Assembly (NCBI RefSeq): GCF_002863865.1
Contig: NZ_CP022684.1
Location: 3,067,501-3,131,500 of the forward strand
DNA: 64,000 nucleotides
Direction of reading: 5' to 3'
Source: Ketobacter alkanivorans
GTDB taxonomy: Bacteria; Pseudomonadota; Gammaproteobacteria; Pseudomonadales; Ketobacteraceae
Positions 37,087-46,246 of this stretch are shown here, one piece after another; position 1 is the first letter of the stretch; the number at the start of each line of letters is the position of its first letter. The position numbers and the translations under genes are program-made. The notes under the pieces are model-generated. The model saw only the letters and a program-made list of their open reading frames with translations. It was not told where the DNA came from and made no database searches.

Positions 37087-38076
37087 ATGACCATGCAACC
37101 ACTTTTCCGCGCATTGAGCGCATTCCTTCTACTAGTCTCAGCGTTGCCTGCCGCCATGGCGGAGGGGCGACAACCCGGCGTTAGCCCTTGGGGGCCTGAC
37201 GATGAAATCGGACGCCTTAACCTGATGACTGACGAATCCCGTGCCAACGTGCTGTCGCGCATTCTGGGGGGCAAAAGTTATGACCTGTCAGTGGAGTACT
37301 ACATTGGTATGCCCAGCTGGCAGGCGGCAGGAGATCCCCATTACCGCATCTGGATGACCCACACCCCCGAAGGCACGGTGATCGACGACCCTATGAACCT
37401 GGGGGTTACCATGAATCAGCATGTCAGCTATACCGGTGCGGCGGTTTCCATGTATACCCATATGGGCACCCATATCGATGCCCTCAACCACTTTGGGCTG
37501 GACGGTAAAATCTGGAATGGCTTCGCGGCAAAAGATTATGCCGGAGATCGCGGCTGGCGTGTTGCCGGCATTGAAAATTTTCCACCCATCATAGCCCGTG
37601 GTGTGTTGATTGATGTGGCTGCGAGTAAGGGTAAACGCATGCTTCCCGATGGTTACCGCATTAGCCGCAGCGATATTGAGGAGGCGCTACGCCAACAGCA
37701 AATCAAATTGCAAACCGGAGATGTGGTGTTACTTCGCACCGGTCGCATGCAGGACTATGACAACGCCAAAGCCTATATGCGCAACCCTCCTGGCTTGAGC
37801 TACCACGCAGCAAAATTTCTGGTGGAGACCGCGGGGGCAATGATCGTGGGTGCGGATAACCTAAGCCTGGAGGCGTTTCCCTCGGAATTGGAATCTGACT
37901 ATGTGCCTGTGCATACCTATCTGCTCGCAGAGCAGGGCGCTCCCATTATTGAACTGGTTAATCTAGAAGAGTTATCCAGTGATCAGGTTTATGAATTTGC
38001 GTTTATCGGCAGTCCACTGAAACTTCGTGGTGCCGACGCTGCGCCGTTGCGACCAACCGCCTTTCCCCTGCGCTGA
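37087..38076 (+). CDS. Cyclase-family (kynurenine-formamidase-like) amidohydrolase
   Basis: 329 residues with an N-terminal signal peptide (LFRALSAFLLLVSALPAAMA). The metal site is MGTHIDALNHFGLDGKIWNG, the H-x-G-T-H-x-D-x-x-x-H motif of PF04199; LQTGDVVLLRTGR and GADNLSLEAFPSE follow. The family hydrolyses N-formylkynurenine, isatin and related cyclic amides. Probably periplasmic. AAGAGG lies before the ATG. First gene of a three-gene LysR-controlled operon. Confidence 0.87.
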   Translation: MTMQPLFRALSAFLLLVSALPAAMAEGRQPGVSPWGPDDEIGRLNLMTDESRANVLSRILGGKSYDLSVEYYIGMPSWQAAGDPHYRIWMTHTPEGTVIDDPMNLGVTMNQHVSYTGAAVSMYTHMGTHIDALNHFGLDGKIWNGFAAKDYAGDRGWRVAGIENFPPIIARGVLIDVAASKGKRMLPDGYRISRSDIEEALRQQQIKLQTGDVVLLRTGRMQDYDNAKAYMRNPPGLSYHAAKFLVETAGAMIVGADNLSLEAFPSELESDYVPVHTYLLAEQGAPIIELVNLEELSSDQVYEFAFIGSPLKLRGADAAPLRPTAFPLR

Positions 38077-38091
38077 AATTGGAGTTTTTGC

Positions 38092-38652
38092 ATGAACGCA
38101 CTATTGAAGCGATCCAGCAATCTGCCGGTAGATCCGTTATTTCTTGGCCGCTGGTCACCCCGCGCATTTGATGGTCGCTCGTTGCCGCTGGATGATCTTA
38201 TGACTTTATTTGAAGCTGCCCGTTGGGCGCCTTCGGCCTATAACAAACAACCATGGCGCTTTTTATATGCATTACCGGAGGATGAATTCTGGCCGACCTA
38301 TGTTTCGTTACTGGATCCATTCAATGCGAGTTGGGCCCGGCATGCCGGTGCACTTATCTTTCTGCTAGGTGACACTCGCTCTTCCAGCCACCGCTTTGAT
38401 GTCGGCGCGGCCTGGAGTCATATTGCCTTGCAGGCCCACCTGCTGGGCTACCAGGCACACGCCATGGGCGGCATTATGCACGCTTCAGTGCGCACAGAAT
38501 TAGCGGTGCCGGAGTATTTGAATGTCGAGATCGGCATCGCCGTTGGCTCTGAGGGCGATGCCGGGAAGCTGCCTGATGAATTGCGCCAAAGGGAACAACC
38601 CAGTGACCGCCGCCCCCTGGCTGAATTGATCTCCCGAGGGCGCTACCGATGA
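38092..38652 (+). CDS. Nitroreductase-family FMN oxidoreductase
   Basis: 186 residues. SPRAFDGRSLPLDDLMTLFE then AARWAPSAYNKQPWRFLYAL match the N-terminus of the FMN-dependent nitroreductase family, and the Gly-rich AMGGIMHASV helps bind FMN. It starts 15 bases after the cyclase stop, and its last 4 bases overlap the EamA start (ATGA). Reduction of nitro, quinone or enoate compounds is typical; the true substrate probably relates to the cyclase ligand. Confidence 0.88.
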   Translation: MNALLKRSSNLPVDPLFLGRWSPRAFDGRSLPLDDLMTLFEAARWAPSAYNKQPWRFLYALPEDEFWPTYVSLLDPFNASWARHAGALIFLLGDTRSSSHRFDVGAAWSHIALQAHLLGYQAHAMGGIMHASVRTELAVPEYLNVEIGIAVGSEGDAGKLPDELRQREQPSDRRPLAELISRGRYR

Positions 38653-39545
38653 CTTACCTCCGCGACGCCCGCTTTTTACTAGTAACATGCGGTATTTTGC
38701 TGGGCTTTACCTTTCCAATGGCCAAGCTGGCAAACCAGGTTGCCCTGCCGGTGACAACCTGGGTAGTCATCAATTCACTGGGCGCCAGTATAGCGCTGCT
38801 GCCATTGCTGGTGTTTAGTCGGCAGTTGCGTTGGCCCAAGGGCCGACAATGGCGTTATGTGCTAATCGCGGGCCCGTTAACATTCGCCGGGCCCAACCTG
38901 CTGGTATTTCTGGTGGTACCCAAGGTAGGTGCAGGCTATGGCGGCGTCATGTTCGCGCTGTCTCCGGTATGCACACTGCTGCTGGCCCATATTGCTGGGC
39001 TGGGCCAGATGAATCGTCAGCGTTATCTGGGGCTGCTGCTTGGCTTGTCGGGGGCTGTAGGTATCAGTCTGACTCGCGACAACCCAAGCTTCCCGGCAGA
39101 GCCGGTTTGGTTGCTGATCGCCGCGCTGCTACCTTTCGTGCTTGCATTGGGTAATGTCTATCGCACTATCGACTGGCCGGAAAATGCCTCTCCCGAACTG
39201 CTGGCATTCTGGAGCCATACTTTGGCGGCGCTGATATACAGTTTTATTGCGCTGGGAAGTGACCACGCAGCCCTATGGCAAGGCTTGCAATCCAATTCGA
39301 AATTGATAGGTGTCCAGCTGATTCTGGCCGGCCTGATCGCCCCCTTGCTGTTTCGGTTGCAACGTTTCGGCGGCCCCGTTCTACTGAGTCAGATTGGTTA
39401 TGTGGCCGCAGGAACCAGCCTGTTGGTTGCAACCCTGATTATGGGCGAGCGCTATCCGATCCTTACCTGGTTATGTGCATTCATGATTTTACTGGGCGTG
39501 ATTGTTGGGGTTCTGAAGTCAGCTACAGTACGCACTGCAGGTTAA
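38649..39545 (+). CDS. EamA/DMT-family transporter
   Basis: 298 residues with about ten membrane helices in two EamA repeats (FLLVTCGILLGFTFPMAKLA; LAHIAGLGQMNRQRYLGLLL; LIAALLPFVLALGNVYRTID; LIMGERYPILTWLCAFMILL). The drug/metabolite superfamily exports amino acids, sugars or toxins. Overlaps the nitroreductase by 4 bases. With the secreted cyclase and nitroreductase it suggests detoxification or export of a small aromatic or cyclic compound. Confidence 0.88.
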   Translation: MTYLRDARFLLVTCGILLGFTFPMAKLANQVALPVTTWVVINSLGASIALLPLLVFSRQLRWPKGRQWRYVLIAGPLTFAGPNLLVFLVVPKVGAGYGGVMFALSPVCTLLLAHIAGLGQMNRQRYLGLLLGLSGAVGISLTRDNPSFPAEPVWLLIAALLPFVLALGNVYRTIDWPENASPELLAFWSHTLAALIYSFIALGSDHAALWQGLQSNSKLIGVQLILAGLIAPLLFRLQRFGGPVLLSQIGYVAAGTSLLVATLIMGERYPILTWLCAFMILLGVIVGVLKSATVRTAG

Positions 39546-39724
39546 TGTCAACGTCTGCGTATGGCCGGATACGAATCGCCCATATGTCTTTTAACTTGAG
39601 GGGCAATTTCTGACCTACCAATTTGCCTTTGCTCCATGGTGTACGCTGGCTAGTAGTTGCAATGCTCATTTTTCATTCCTTTGCCATAGGGGTGGAACTC
39701 TTACCCCTGCTCTTTTACGCGGCA

Positions 39725-39741
39725 TTGATATATTGTATCAT
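39725..39741. promoter_or_regulatory. Zur-box-like palindrome upstream of zrgA-zur
   Basis: TTGATAT-ATT-GTATCAT, a 7-3-7 palindrome with two deviations from the ATGATAT-N3-ATATCAT pattern shared with two sites near 44.8-45.0 kb. It lies 66 bases before the zrgA ATG. The half-site spacing equals that of the known Zur consensus. The rest of the 39546-39806 gap holds nothing recognisable. Confidence 0.65.
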
Positions 39742-39806
39742 TACAAGGTCTCGTATAATGCTTTCCAGGCTGTTCTATATTCACACATATTCTAAGAGGA
39801 TACCCG

Positions 39807-40382
39807 ATGAACCGTCCTTCAATCACTGCTCTTTCCTGGTTTGCCTTGCTACCGCTGGCGGCACTGGCGGGTAACGATGAGCATCACCATGTACAGCACG
39901 GCGCACATGTTCATGGAGAAGCTGCCTTGTACCTGATGCTACAAGGTAACGAGCTGGAAATGGAGTTTCATTCACCGGCGATGAATATTGTTGGTTTCGA
40001 ACACAAGGCAGTCAGTGTGGAGGAAAAGCAGAAAATCCAGAATGCCCTTGCCATCCTGAAACAGACCGACGAGCTATTCGCATTCAAGGGCACCCAGTGC
40101 AAACTAGAAAAAGCTGAAGCCGAATTTAAGCTGGAAGAAAGCGATGAGCATGACGCAGAAGAACATCATGATCACGAGGCGGAAGGCAATCACGCAGAGC
40201 ACAGTGAGTTTGATGTGACTTATCAATTCACCTGCGATGATGGGAAAAGTCTGCGTGTAATTGAGGTTAACCTGCCGGCGAGATTCAGCGGTATTCGAAC
40301 ACTGGATGCTGAGTGGGTTCTGAAAGGTAAGCAGGGTGCAGCAGAACTGACAAAGGATACCAACACTATCCAGGTGAAGTAG
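39807..40382 (+). CDS. zrgA: ZrgA-type periplasmic zinc-binding protein (DUF2796)
   Basis: 191 residues with a signal peptide (SITALSWFALLPLAALAG) and two His-rich clusters, NDEHHHVQHGAHVHGEA near residue 25 and DEHDAEEHHDHEAEGNHAEH near 115. The DUF2796 body includes LEMEFHSPAMNIVGFEHKA. The ZrgA family binds zinc in the periplasm and supports its uptake in Vibrio cholerae. AAGAGG precedes the ATG. It is followed directly by zur (no gap), behind a Zur-like palindrome, so expression should rise when zinc is scarce. Confidence 0.9.
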   Translation: MNRPSITALSWFALLPLAALAGNDEHHHVQHGAHVHGEAALYLMLQGNELEMEFHSPAMNIVGFEHKAVSVEEKQKIQNALAILKQTDELFAFKGTQCKLEKAEAEFKLEESDEHDAEEHHDHEAEGNHAEHSEFDVTYQFTCDDGKSLRVIEVNLPARFSGIRTLDAEWVLKGKQGAAELTKDTNTIQVK

Positions 40383-40847
40383 ATGAACGCAACCAAACTG
40401 AAAAAAAACCTGACTCGAGCGGAGCAAAACTGCATTGCCCACGGTGTCAGGCTGACCACAAAACGCAAACACATCCTGCAACTGCTATTGCAATCGGATA
40501 CGCCGCTGTCAGCCTACGAACTGGCGACTCACTATAATGAAACGTTCAACGAAACGATACCTGCGATGTCGGTGTATCGGATGCTGGACTTTCTGGTGGC
40601 CGAAGGGTTGGTGCATAAATTGAACTCCGCCAATAAGTACGTTGCCTGTGCCCATATCACCTGTGACCACTCCCATGAGGTACCGCAATTCCTGATTTGT
40701 GCACGCTGCCAAAGTGTTAAAGAAGTGGGAATCAGCCCTGATATTATTGAGGCTTTGGAGGCCAGCGTCGCACAGGCAGGCTACCTGCTGACCCAGCCGC
40801 AGATTGAGCTGCATTGTCTATGCGAACGTTGTGTCCAGGCAGCTTAA
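40383..40847 (+). CDS. zur: Zinc uptake regulator Zur (Fur family)
   Basis: 154 residues. The winged-helix domain (RLTTKRKHILQLLLQSDTPL; AMSVYRMLDFLVAEGLVHKL) is followed by zinc ligands, C106-x-x-C109 (LICARC) and C147-x-x-C150 (CERC), and the sensor region CDHSHEVPQF. The pattern fits Zur better than Fur. It starts one base after the zrgA stop, so it is co-transcribed, and probably represses zrgA and the GTPase genes through the palindromes described here. Confidence 0.9.
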   Translation: MNATKLKKNLTRAEQNCIAHGVRLTTKRKHILQLLLQSDTPLSAYELATHYNETFNETIPAMSVYRMLDFLVAEGLVHKLNSANKYVACAHITCDHSHEVPQFLICARCQSVKEVGISPDIIEALEASVAQAGYLLTQPQIELHCLCERCVQAA

Positions 40848-40850
40848 AAA

Positions 40851-41483
40851 TTACTGCGGAGTCTCGATGTAAGGTACTACACTGGCTGCCTCCAGTAGAT
40901 AGGCGGAGGTTGCCATTTGATGCTGAAACAGGCTGGTTTTGAGTAAACCGGAGATATGGAACGCATCATACAGCTCATCTATCCTCAGACCCTGAGGGTA
41001 GTCCACCAGGATGATCTGGTTGGGCGGTGGTGGTGGCACATGAATACAGGCGCCAAAATAAGGTACCAGAAAGAATCTGATTGTCCTTTGTTTATCATCA
41101 AAGTCGATGGGTACGATAAAACCGGGAATGCGGATGTGCTGGTTATTGAAGGCCTCCACCACATTGGTGGAGCTGAGCGCCTGTTGGTAGCGACTATCAT
41201 TTGCTTGGGCGATGGCATTGGACATCTGGCTGCTGAGTTGATCCATTTCAGATCCGTCTGGAATATTCATGACCTCATCCGGCGGTTGCAATAACGCCTC
41301 CAGATCTTCTTTTGGCATCAATTCGGTCCATTCAACATCTTGATAGCTGACGGGTTTGGTGGATTCTGTTATGGCATTCGACACTGTCGTAGAATCGGAG
41401 CTTTGTGGGTCAGGCCCACAGGCGGTCATCACCAATACAACACTGAATAGGAATAGGCGGTTAAATGACATTACAGCAACCAT
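40851..41483 (-). CDS. DUF3299 lipoprotein of the zinc cluster
   Basis: 210 residues with a lipoprotein signal (LFLFSVVLVMTAC, lipobox MTAC). The DUF3299 core is clear: HIRIPGFIVPIDFDD, then FLVPYFGACIHVPPPPPNQI, with a Cys-His that could bind metal. Such proteins occur in zrg-like zinc gene sets together with MacB-type transporters. It is anchored in the periplasm, divergent from the ABC ATPase gene, and adjacent to zur (convergent, 3 bases apart). Confidence 0.82.
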   Translation of the reverse strand: MVAVMSFNRLFLFSVVLVMTACGPDPQSSDSTTVSNAITESTKPVSYQDVEWTELMPKEDLEALLQPPDEVMNIPDGSEMDQLSSQMSNAIAQANDSRYQQALSSTNVVEAFNNQHIRIPGFIVPIDFDDKQRTIRFFLVPYFGACIHVPPPPPNQIILVDYPQGLRIDELYDAFHISGLLKTSLFQHQMATSAYLLEAASVVPYIETPQ

Positions 41484-41567
41484 GATTTATACCTCGGGCA
41501 GAGCGATTTCGAGGTGCTATAGTAACGGGCAACTTCGCCCAAGAGAACGCTAACGTGACAAAAAAAC

Positions 41568-42275
41568 ATGACTGATCTGGAACCGAACACGCAGGCCATC
41601 GCCATTAACGGTTTGCAATTTGCTTATCCACGCACGACAACGTCGGTGCTGGATATGCCACATTGGCGGGTCGAGCGTGGTGATCTGGTTTTTCTGAAAG
41701 GTGCATCCGGTGCCGGCAAATCCACATTGCTGAATTTACTGGCGGGTATACTAACTGCCTTGCCTGGAACCCTTCAACTGCTCGGGCAGGATCTGGCAGC
41801 ACTATCCTCACGTCAGCGCGATACCTTTCGTGCGCGTCACATTGGCATGGTGTTCCAGCAATTCAATTTAATCCCGTATCTGAGCGTGTTCGACAATATC
41901 CAGTTAGCGAGCCATTTTGCAGGTCTCGCACGCGATGCGACTGTAATTCGGGCACAACGTCTGTTCGAAGCCCTTGATCTCAATGGAGCTTTATTGCAGC
42001 AGCATGCCGGTCAGCTCAGCGTAGGCCAGCAGCAACGGGTGGCCATCGTCAGAGCCTTGATCAACAATCCAGAAATACTGCTGGTGGATGAGCCAACTTC
42101 GGCGCTGGATGCTGATCTGAGGGATCGTTTTATCCAGTTGTTACTGGATATATGTCGTCAACAACAAAGTACGCTGATTTTTGTCAGTCACGACATGCAA
42201 CTGGCGCATCATTTTTCCCAGGTGGTGCCGCTGGATTCCATTAACCGAGCGCAGCATCTTCACCATGTTTTTTAA
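41568..42275 (+). CDS. ABC transporter ATPase (LolD/MacB type)
   Basis: 235 residues. Walker A GASGAGKST at about 45-53, Q-loop VFQQFNL, signature LSVGQQQRVAI (Val where Gly is usual), Walker B LLVDEPTSALD and H-loop VSHD. This is the subfamily that partners FtsX-type permeases such as LolCDE and MacB. It overlaps the permease start by 11 bases. With zrgA and the DUF3299 protein it resembles the V. cholerae zrgABCDE zinc system, so zinc-related export or assembly is the best inference. Confidence 0.9.
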   Translation: MTDLEPNTQAIAINGLQFAYPRTTTSVLDMPHWRVERGDLVFLKGASGAGKSTLLNLLAGILTALPGTLQLLGQDLAALSSRQRDTFRARHIGMVFQQFNLIPYLSVFDNIQLASHFAGLARDATVIRAQRLFEALDLNGALLQQHAGQLSVGQQQRVAIVRALINNPEILLVDEPTSALDADLRDRFIQLLLDICRQQQSTLIFVSHDMQLAHHFSQVVPLDSINRAQHLHHVF

Positions 42276-43518
42276 ACTTGCCTGGAATAGCCTGCGCAGC
42301 CGCAGCGCTACCGCGTTACTGACTGTTTTTTCAATTGCCATCAGCGTATTCGTATTGCTTGGGGTAGATCATATCTGCCACGAAGCCAAACGCAATTTCA
42401 GCCAAACTGTTTCCGGTGTGGATTTGATAGTCGGAGCCCGCACGGGTCAGGTGAATCTGCTGCTGTATTCTGTTTTCCATATTGGCAACGCCACCAACAA
42501 TATTGACTGGCGCAGCTACCAGCATGTTGCCAATGATCCCAATGTCGCCTGGACCATACCTATTTCCCTCGGAGATTCCCATCACGGCTATCGGGTGATG
42601 GGCACCACGACGGATTTTTTTACCCGCTATCATTATGGTCAGAAAAGGCCACTGACTTTTGCGGCTGGTAAACCCTTTGACAATCTGTTCGATGTGGTAC
42701 TGGGCGCACAGGTGGCAGCGAATCTGGGCTACGAGATCGGTGATCCCATCGTGCTAGCGCATGGCCTGGGAGCTACCAGTTTCAGTCAGCATGACGACTT
42801 GCCATTTGTTGTCAGTGGTATCCTGAAACCCTCGGGCACGCCGGTCGATCAGACATTGATGGTAAGTCTGGCCGGTATCGAATCCATTCATATGGGCTGG
42901 CAGAACGGTGTGAAGATGCCCGGTCAAGCCCCATCACGGGGAGCGCTGCAGAATATGGTGCTGACGCCACAAACCATCACTGCGTTTATGGTTGGCCTGA
43001 AATCAAAAATGGCTACGTTCCGCCTGCAACGCGCCATCAATGAATACCCCAGGGAACCATTAATGGCGATATTGCCGGGGGTCACCCTCACCGAACTGTG
43101 GGGCACCATGGCGGTAGTGGAAAACACACTTCAGATCGTGTCCTGGCTTGTACTGTTTGCTTCGTTGCTGGGGATGTGTACGATGTTACTGGCATCAATG
43201 AAGGAACGGCAGCGGGAATTCGCGATTTTGCGTTCTATCGGTGCCGGTCCTCTCTTTATCTGGTTGGCTATCGAGCTGGAAATTCTGCTGATGGTCGTGC
43301 TAGGTATGGCCGTGGCCCTGTTTACGCTTTGGGTCGGCATCATGTTGTTGCAGAACTCGGTAAGTGAGCAATGGGGGCTGTTTATTAGTGCGGACCTGAT
43401 TCATCCCCAAACCGGTGTGATGCTGGCTGTCATCGTGGGTTGTTCGCTGTTGCTGGGTTGTCTGCCCGCCCTGCGCGCCAGCACTCTGGCATTGCATGGT
43501 AAATTGATGCGCGGCTGA
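42265..43518 (+). CDS. FtsX/MacB-like ABC permease
   Basis: 417 residues from the ATG at 42265. One N-terminal membrane helix (ALLTVFSIAISVFVLLGVDH), a large periplasmic domain, then three C-terminal helices including LVLFASLLGMCTMLLASMKE and ELEILLMVVLGMAVALFTLW. The motif RQREFAILRSIGAGP is the coupling helix of FtsX/MacB permeases. Translationally coupled to the ATPase. The periplasmic part has GARTGQVNLLLYSVFHIGNA, typical of DevC-like or zrg permeases. Convergent with the GTPase at 43533. Confidence 0.9.
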   Translation: MFFKLAWNSLRSRSATALLTVFSIAISVFVLLGVDHICHEAKRNFSQTVSGVDLIVGARTGQVNLLLYSVFHIGNATNNIDWRSYQHVANDPNVAWTIPISLGDSHHGYRVMGTTTDFFTRYHYGQKRPLTFAAGKPFDNLFDVVLGAQVAANLGYEIGDPIVLAHGLGATSFSQHDDLPFVVSGILKPSGTPVDQTLMVSLAGIESIHMGWQNGVKMPGQAPSRGALQNMVLTPQTITAFMVGLKSKMATFRLQRAINEYPREPLMAILPGVTLTELWGTMAVVENTLQIVSWLVLFASLLGMCTMLLASMKERQREFAILRSIGAGPLFIWLAIELEILLMVVLGMAVALFTLWVGIMLLQNSVSEQWGLFISADLIHPQTGVMLAVIVGCSLLLGCLPALRASTLALHGKLMRG

Positions 43519-43532
43519 GCCAGCGAAAATTC

Positions 43533-44585
43533 TCAATTGATGTCTGCCTCAAGCTTCGCACTCAATCCAACCGGTTCATCGTTGCTCTTCAAACAATCCA
43601 GCAGATGCGATTCCCAGGTATCTTCGATCTGGCTCGAAATAATTTCGATCCTGCTTTCCAGGCAATCGGCTAACTTGCTTTCCGTCAGAGCGCCATCGAC
43701 AAAGTTGTACCCATATGTGCCTTCGTCGGTCTTCAAGACAGCTTTCATCCGTTCTGAATAAAGCCCATTGAAACAGCGCAAAAGCGCATTTCGGTTGAAC
43801 ACTTTCTCTGTAGCAAAACGCCATCCAGCACTCTGGTAGCCTTCTCCTGTGTTTTCTATTTTCAGATAGCCGCAGGCTGGGATGGGGAGGTCATTGATAC
43901 TGGAATCTTGTTTATGGTGATGAAGTGTTGGCTGGGTCAACGCCCTTGCAACACTTAAAGAGCCTGTCAAAACTGCGGAGTCCAGATTGCCGTGATCAGT
44001 AAATATGATTCGGGTGGATCTTCCTTTGCGAGTTGCAATATAGTTTTCCAGCAGCGCTTTTTCATTACCTTGATAAAGATCCTGCTTGTTGCCGACGATA
44101 ATATCCGCGATGTCGATTTGCTGATTGAAAGTATCGTGGCTGGTGTAGCGCGAGTCTGTCAATTTTCGCGCATCAACCAGGGTCACATTGTTTTGAATGT
44201 CCAGCACGCCTCGGTACTGAACTGCATTCAATACTGATAGCACCTCCCTGGGATGGCCTAGGCCGCTGGGTTCGATCAACAACCGCTGTGGTTTGGCACG
44301 GGCTAGCAATTGGTTCAGCGCGACCTGCATTGGCAGCCCTGCCGTACAGCACATACAGCCGCCCGGCACTTCGCGGATAAAGACACCGGTGCTTTCCGGG
44401 TATTGCCCTTGAAATAATCCACCGTCAATGCCGATTTCACCAAACTCATTGACCAGTACAGCCCAACGCTCGCCCTTCGGCTTCGCTCTCAGCAAGGACA
44501 GTATTGCTGAGGTTTTACCCACACCTAGAAAGCCGCTGATAATGTTGGTGGGGATCGCCTGTAGAAATTGGGTGTTATAGTTCAT
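43533..44585 (-). CDS. CobW-family GTPase (zinc metallochaperone type)
   Basis: 350 residues from the ATG at 44585. P-loop GVGKTS at 21-26, the metal motif C77-x-C79-C80 (GGCMCC) and the guanine-specific NKQD. This is the ZNG1/YjiA/YeiR class, GTPases that deliver zinc to client enzymes under zinc limitation. The C-terminal CobW_C domain is shorter than in the neighbour at 45047. A perfect palindrome of the Zur-like class lies 209 bases upstream of its ATG. Confidence 0.85.
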   Translation of the reverse strand: MNYNTQFLQAIPTNIISGFLGVGKTSAILSLLRAKPKGERWAVLVNEFGEIGIDGGLFQGQYPESTGVFIREVPGGCMCCTAGLPMQVALNQLLARAKPQRLLIEPSGLGHPREVLSVLNAVQYRGVLDIQNNVTLVDARKLTDSRYTSHDTFNQQIDIADIIVGNKQDLYQGNEKALLENYIATRKGRSTRIIFTDHGNLDSAVLTGSLSVARALTQPTLHHHKQDSSINDLPIPACGYLKIENTGEGYQSAGWRFATEKVFNRNALLRCFNGLYSERMKAVLKTDEGTYGYNFVDGALTESKLADCLESRIEIISSQIEDTWESHLLDCLKSNDEPVGLSAKLEADIN

Positions 44586-44793
44586 TTGCCAGTTTTTTAT
44601 AACCTTGAACCAGATAGTGATTGTCTGATGGCACATATCAGTGAAACGCTGATGGCCACTTTATCTGCGATGATTTGCATTGTTTTCATTGAATACTTTT
44701 CCAGCATTACCGTCTAGTTAAGCAGATTGCTTGAGAGATCGTGATTCTGCCTTCTACCCTCGTACCTCTTAACAGGAAGATGCAGACACAACG

Positions 44794-44814
44794 CAATGAT
44801 ATGTTATATCATTG
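44794..44814. promoter_or_regulatory. Zur-box-like palindrome (distal)
   Basis: Nine-base arms CAATGATAT and ATATCATTG around GTT, a perfect palindrome with the ATGATAT-N3-ATATCAT core. Probably serves the minus-strand GTPase. Confidence 0.7.
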
Positions 44815-44967
44815 TCTCGATGGCATCCAGTGACGGTTATAGCTTTGGTAATACTGATGCGCATAACGAAACAGTAAGTAGTAGATCGTTTAGCCAGTGC
44901 TGCCAGTGCCACAGCGCCTGTACCGAGACTTGTGGGATACGGGGTTGAAGAGAGGAGCTTTACTGAA

Positions 44968-44994
44968 AATACATGATATGATATATCATGTATT
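44968..44994. promoter_or_regulatory. Zur-box-like palindrome (proximal)
   Basis: Twelve-base perfect arms AATACATGATAT and ATATCATGTATT around GAT, the strongest palindrome in the window, ending 52 bases before the ATG at 45047. Confidence 0.78.
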
Positions 44995-45046
44995 CTGTAT
45001 GTTATGAATCGCTGGATATTTAACACCATTGGAGCGCAATTCCCTC

Positions 45047-46246
45047 ATGACAAGGCTACCAGTCACAGTTCTTTCAGGTTTTCTCGGTGCTGGCAAAACC
45101 ACCGTTCTCAGCCATATCCTGAATAATCGCCAAGGTAAAAAGGTCGCGGTAATCGTCAACGATATGAGCGAGATAAATATCGATGCGACCACGGTTCAGA
45201 ACGAAGTTTCACTCAGTCACAAAGAAGAAAAACTGGTTGAAATGAGCAATGGATGTATTTGCTGCACACTGCGTGAGGATCTGCTTCTGGAGATCAATAA
45301 TCTGGCCAAGGATGGTAGATTCGATTATCTGGTGATTGAGTCCACAGGAATTTCCGAGCCACTACCAGTAGCAGAAACCTTTACATTTGCAGACGAAAAT
45401 GGAGTTTCATTGTCCGACGTAGCAACGCTGGATACTATGATCACCGTGGTTGATGCGGTCAATTTTCTAAAGGATTACGACGACGCCAAGTATCTGCATG
45501 AATCGGGTGAATCACTGGGTGAGGACGACGAGCGAAGTGTTGCAGATCTGTTGGTTGAACAAGTGGAGTTTGCAGACGTGCTGCTCATCAGTAAAACGGA
45601 TTTGGTGTATCCATCCGAAATCGAGAGGCTGATTGCCATTCTTAGAACGCTCAATACCCACGCTCGCGTAATTCCAATTTCAAACGGGAACGTAAACATT
45701 GACGATGTCCTTAGCACCGGCCTCTTCAACTTTGAGCGTGCCCAGCAAGCGCCAGGTTGGTTGAAGGAAATGCGCGGTGAGCATGTGCCGGAAACCGAAG
45801 AATACGGTATCGGTAGCTTCAGCTATATTGCTCGGCGCCCGTTTCACCCTGAGAAATTCTATCAGTTTCTTCATAACACAAGTGCTTTTGGTAAGTTGAT
45901 TCGGTCCAAAGGCTACTTTTGGCTTGCGTCGCGCCCTGAATTTGCGGGGCAGTGGAGTCAGGCCGGCGGTATTGCCCGTTACGGTTTTGCGGGAATGTTC
46001 TGGAAATCCATACCAAAAGAACAGTGGCCAACGGATGAAGATTACCTGGAGTCGATACGGAAGAATTGGGTGGAGCCTTTTGGTGATATGCGACAGGAGC
46101 TGGTATTCATTGGCCAGGGTCTCGATCAAAAAGCAATGACACGTGCGCTCGACGATTGTCTGTTATCGGATAAGGATTTGTTAAAAGGCAGGGATTATTG
46201 GTCAACACTGAGCGACCCATTTCCCGCATGGAGGGAACTTGCATGA
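45047..46246 (+). CDS. ZigA/YeiR-type CobW GTPase
   Basis: 399 residues from the ATG at 45047; a TTG at 45029 is a less likely start. P-loop GFLGAGKTT at 11-19, metal motif C70-x-C72-C73 ([10 protein letters not shown]), catalytic-domain [20 protein letters not shown], and a full CobW_C domain ([13 protein letters not shown] through FVGQGLD-like [11 protein letters not shown]). Family members bind zinc and GTP and supply zinc to essential enzymes in starvation. It overlaps the DUF1826 gene by 4 bases (ATGA). It lies behind the strongest Zur-like palindrome. Confidence 0.9.
   Translation: MTRLPVTVLSGFLGAGKTTVLSHILNNRQGKKVAVIVNDMSEINIDATTVQNEVSLSHKEEKLVEMSNGCICCTLREDLLLEINNLAKDGRFDYLVIESTGISEPLPVAETFTFADENGVSLSDVATLDTMITVVDAVNFLKDYDDAKYLHESGESLGEDDERSVADLLVEQVEFADVLLISKTDLVYPSEIERLIAILRTLNTHARVIPISNGNVNIDDVLSTGLFNFERAQQAPGWLKEMRGEHVPETEEYGIGSFSYIARRPFHPEKFYQFLHNTSAFGKLIRSKGYFWLASRPEFAGQWSQAGGIARYGFAGMFWKSIPKEQWPTDEDYLESIRKNWVEPFGDMRQELVFIGQGLDQKAMTRALDDCLLSDKDLLKGRDYWSTLSDPFPAWRELA

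Larger units (their letters stand above)
44586..45046. other. Divergent regulatory region between two CobW GTPases
   Basis: 461 bases without a gene. It contains two palindromes of the Zur-like type, listed separately, one nearer each promoter, and AT-rich promoter-like sequence. Nothing else recognisable. Confidence 0.65.
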
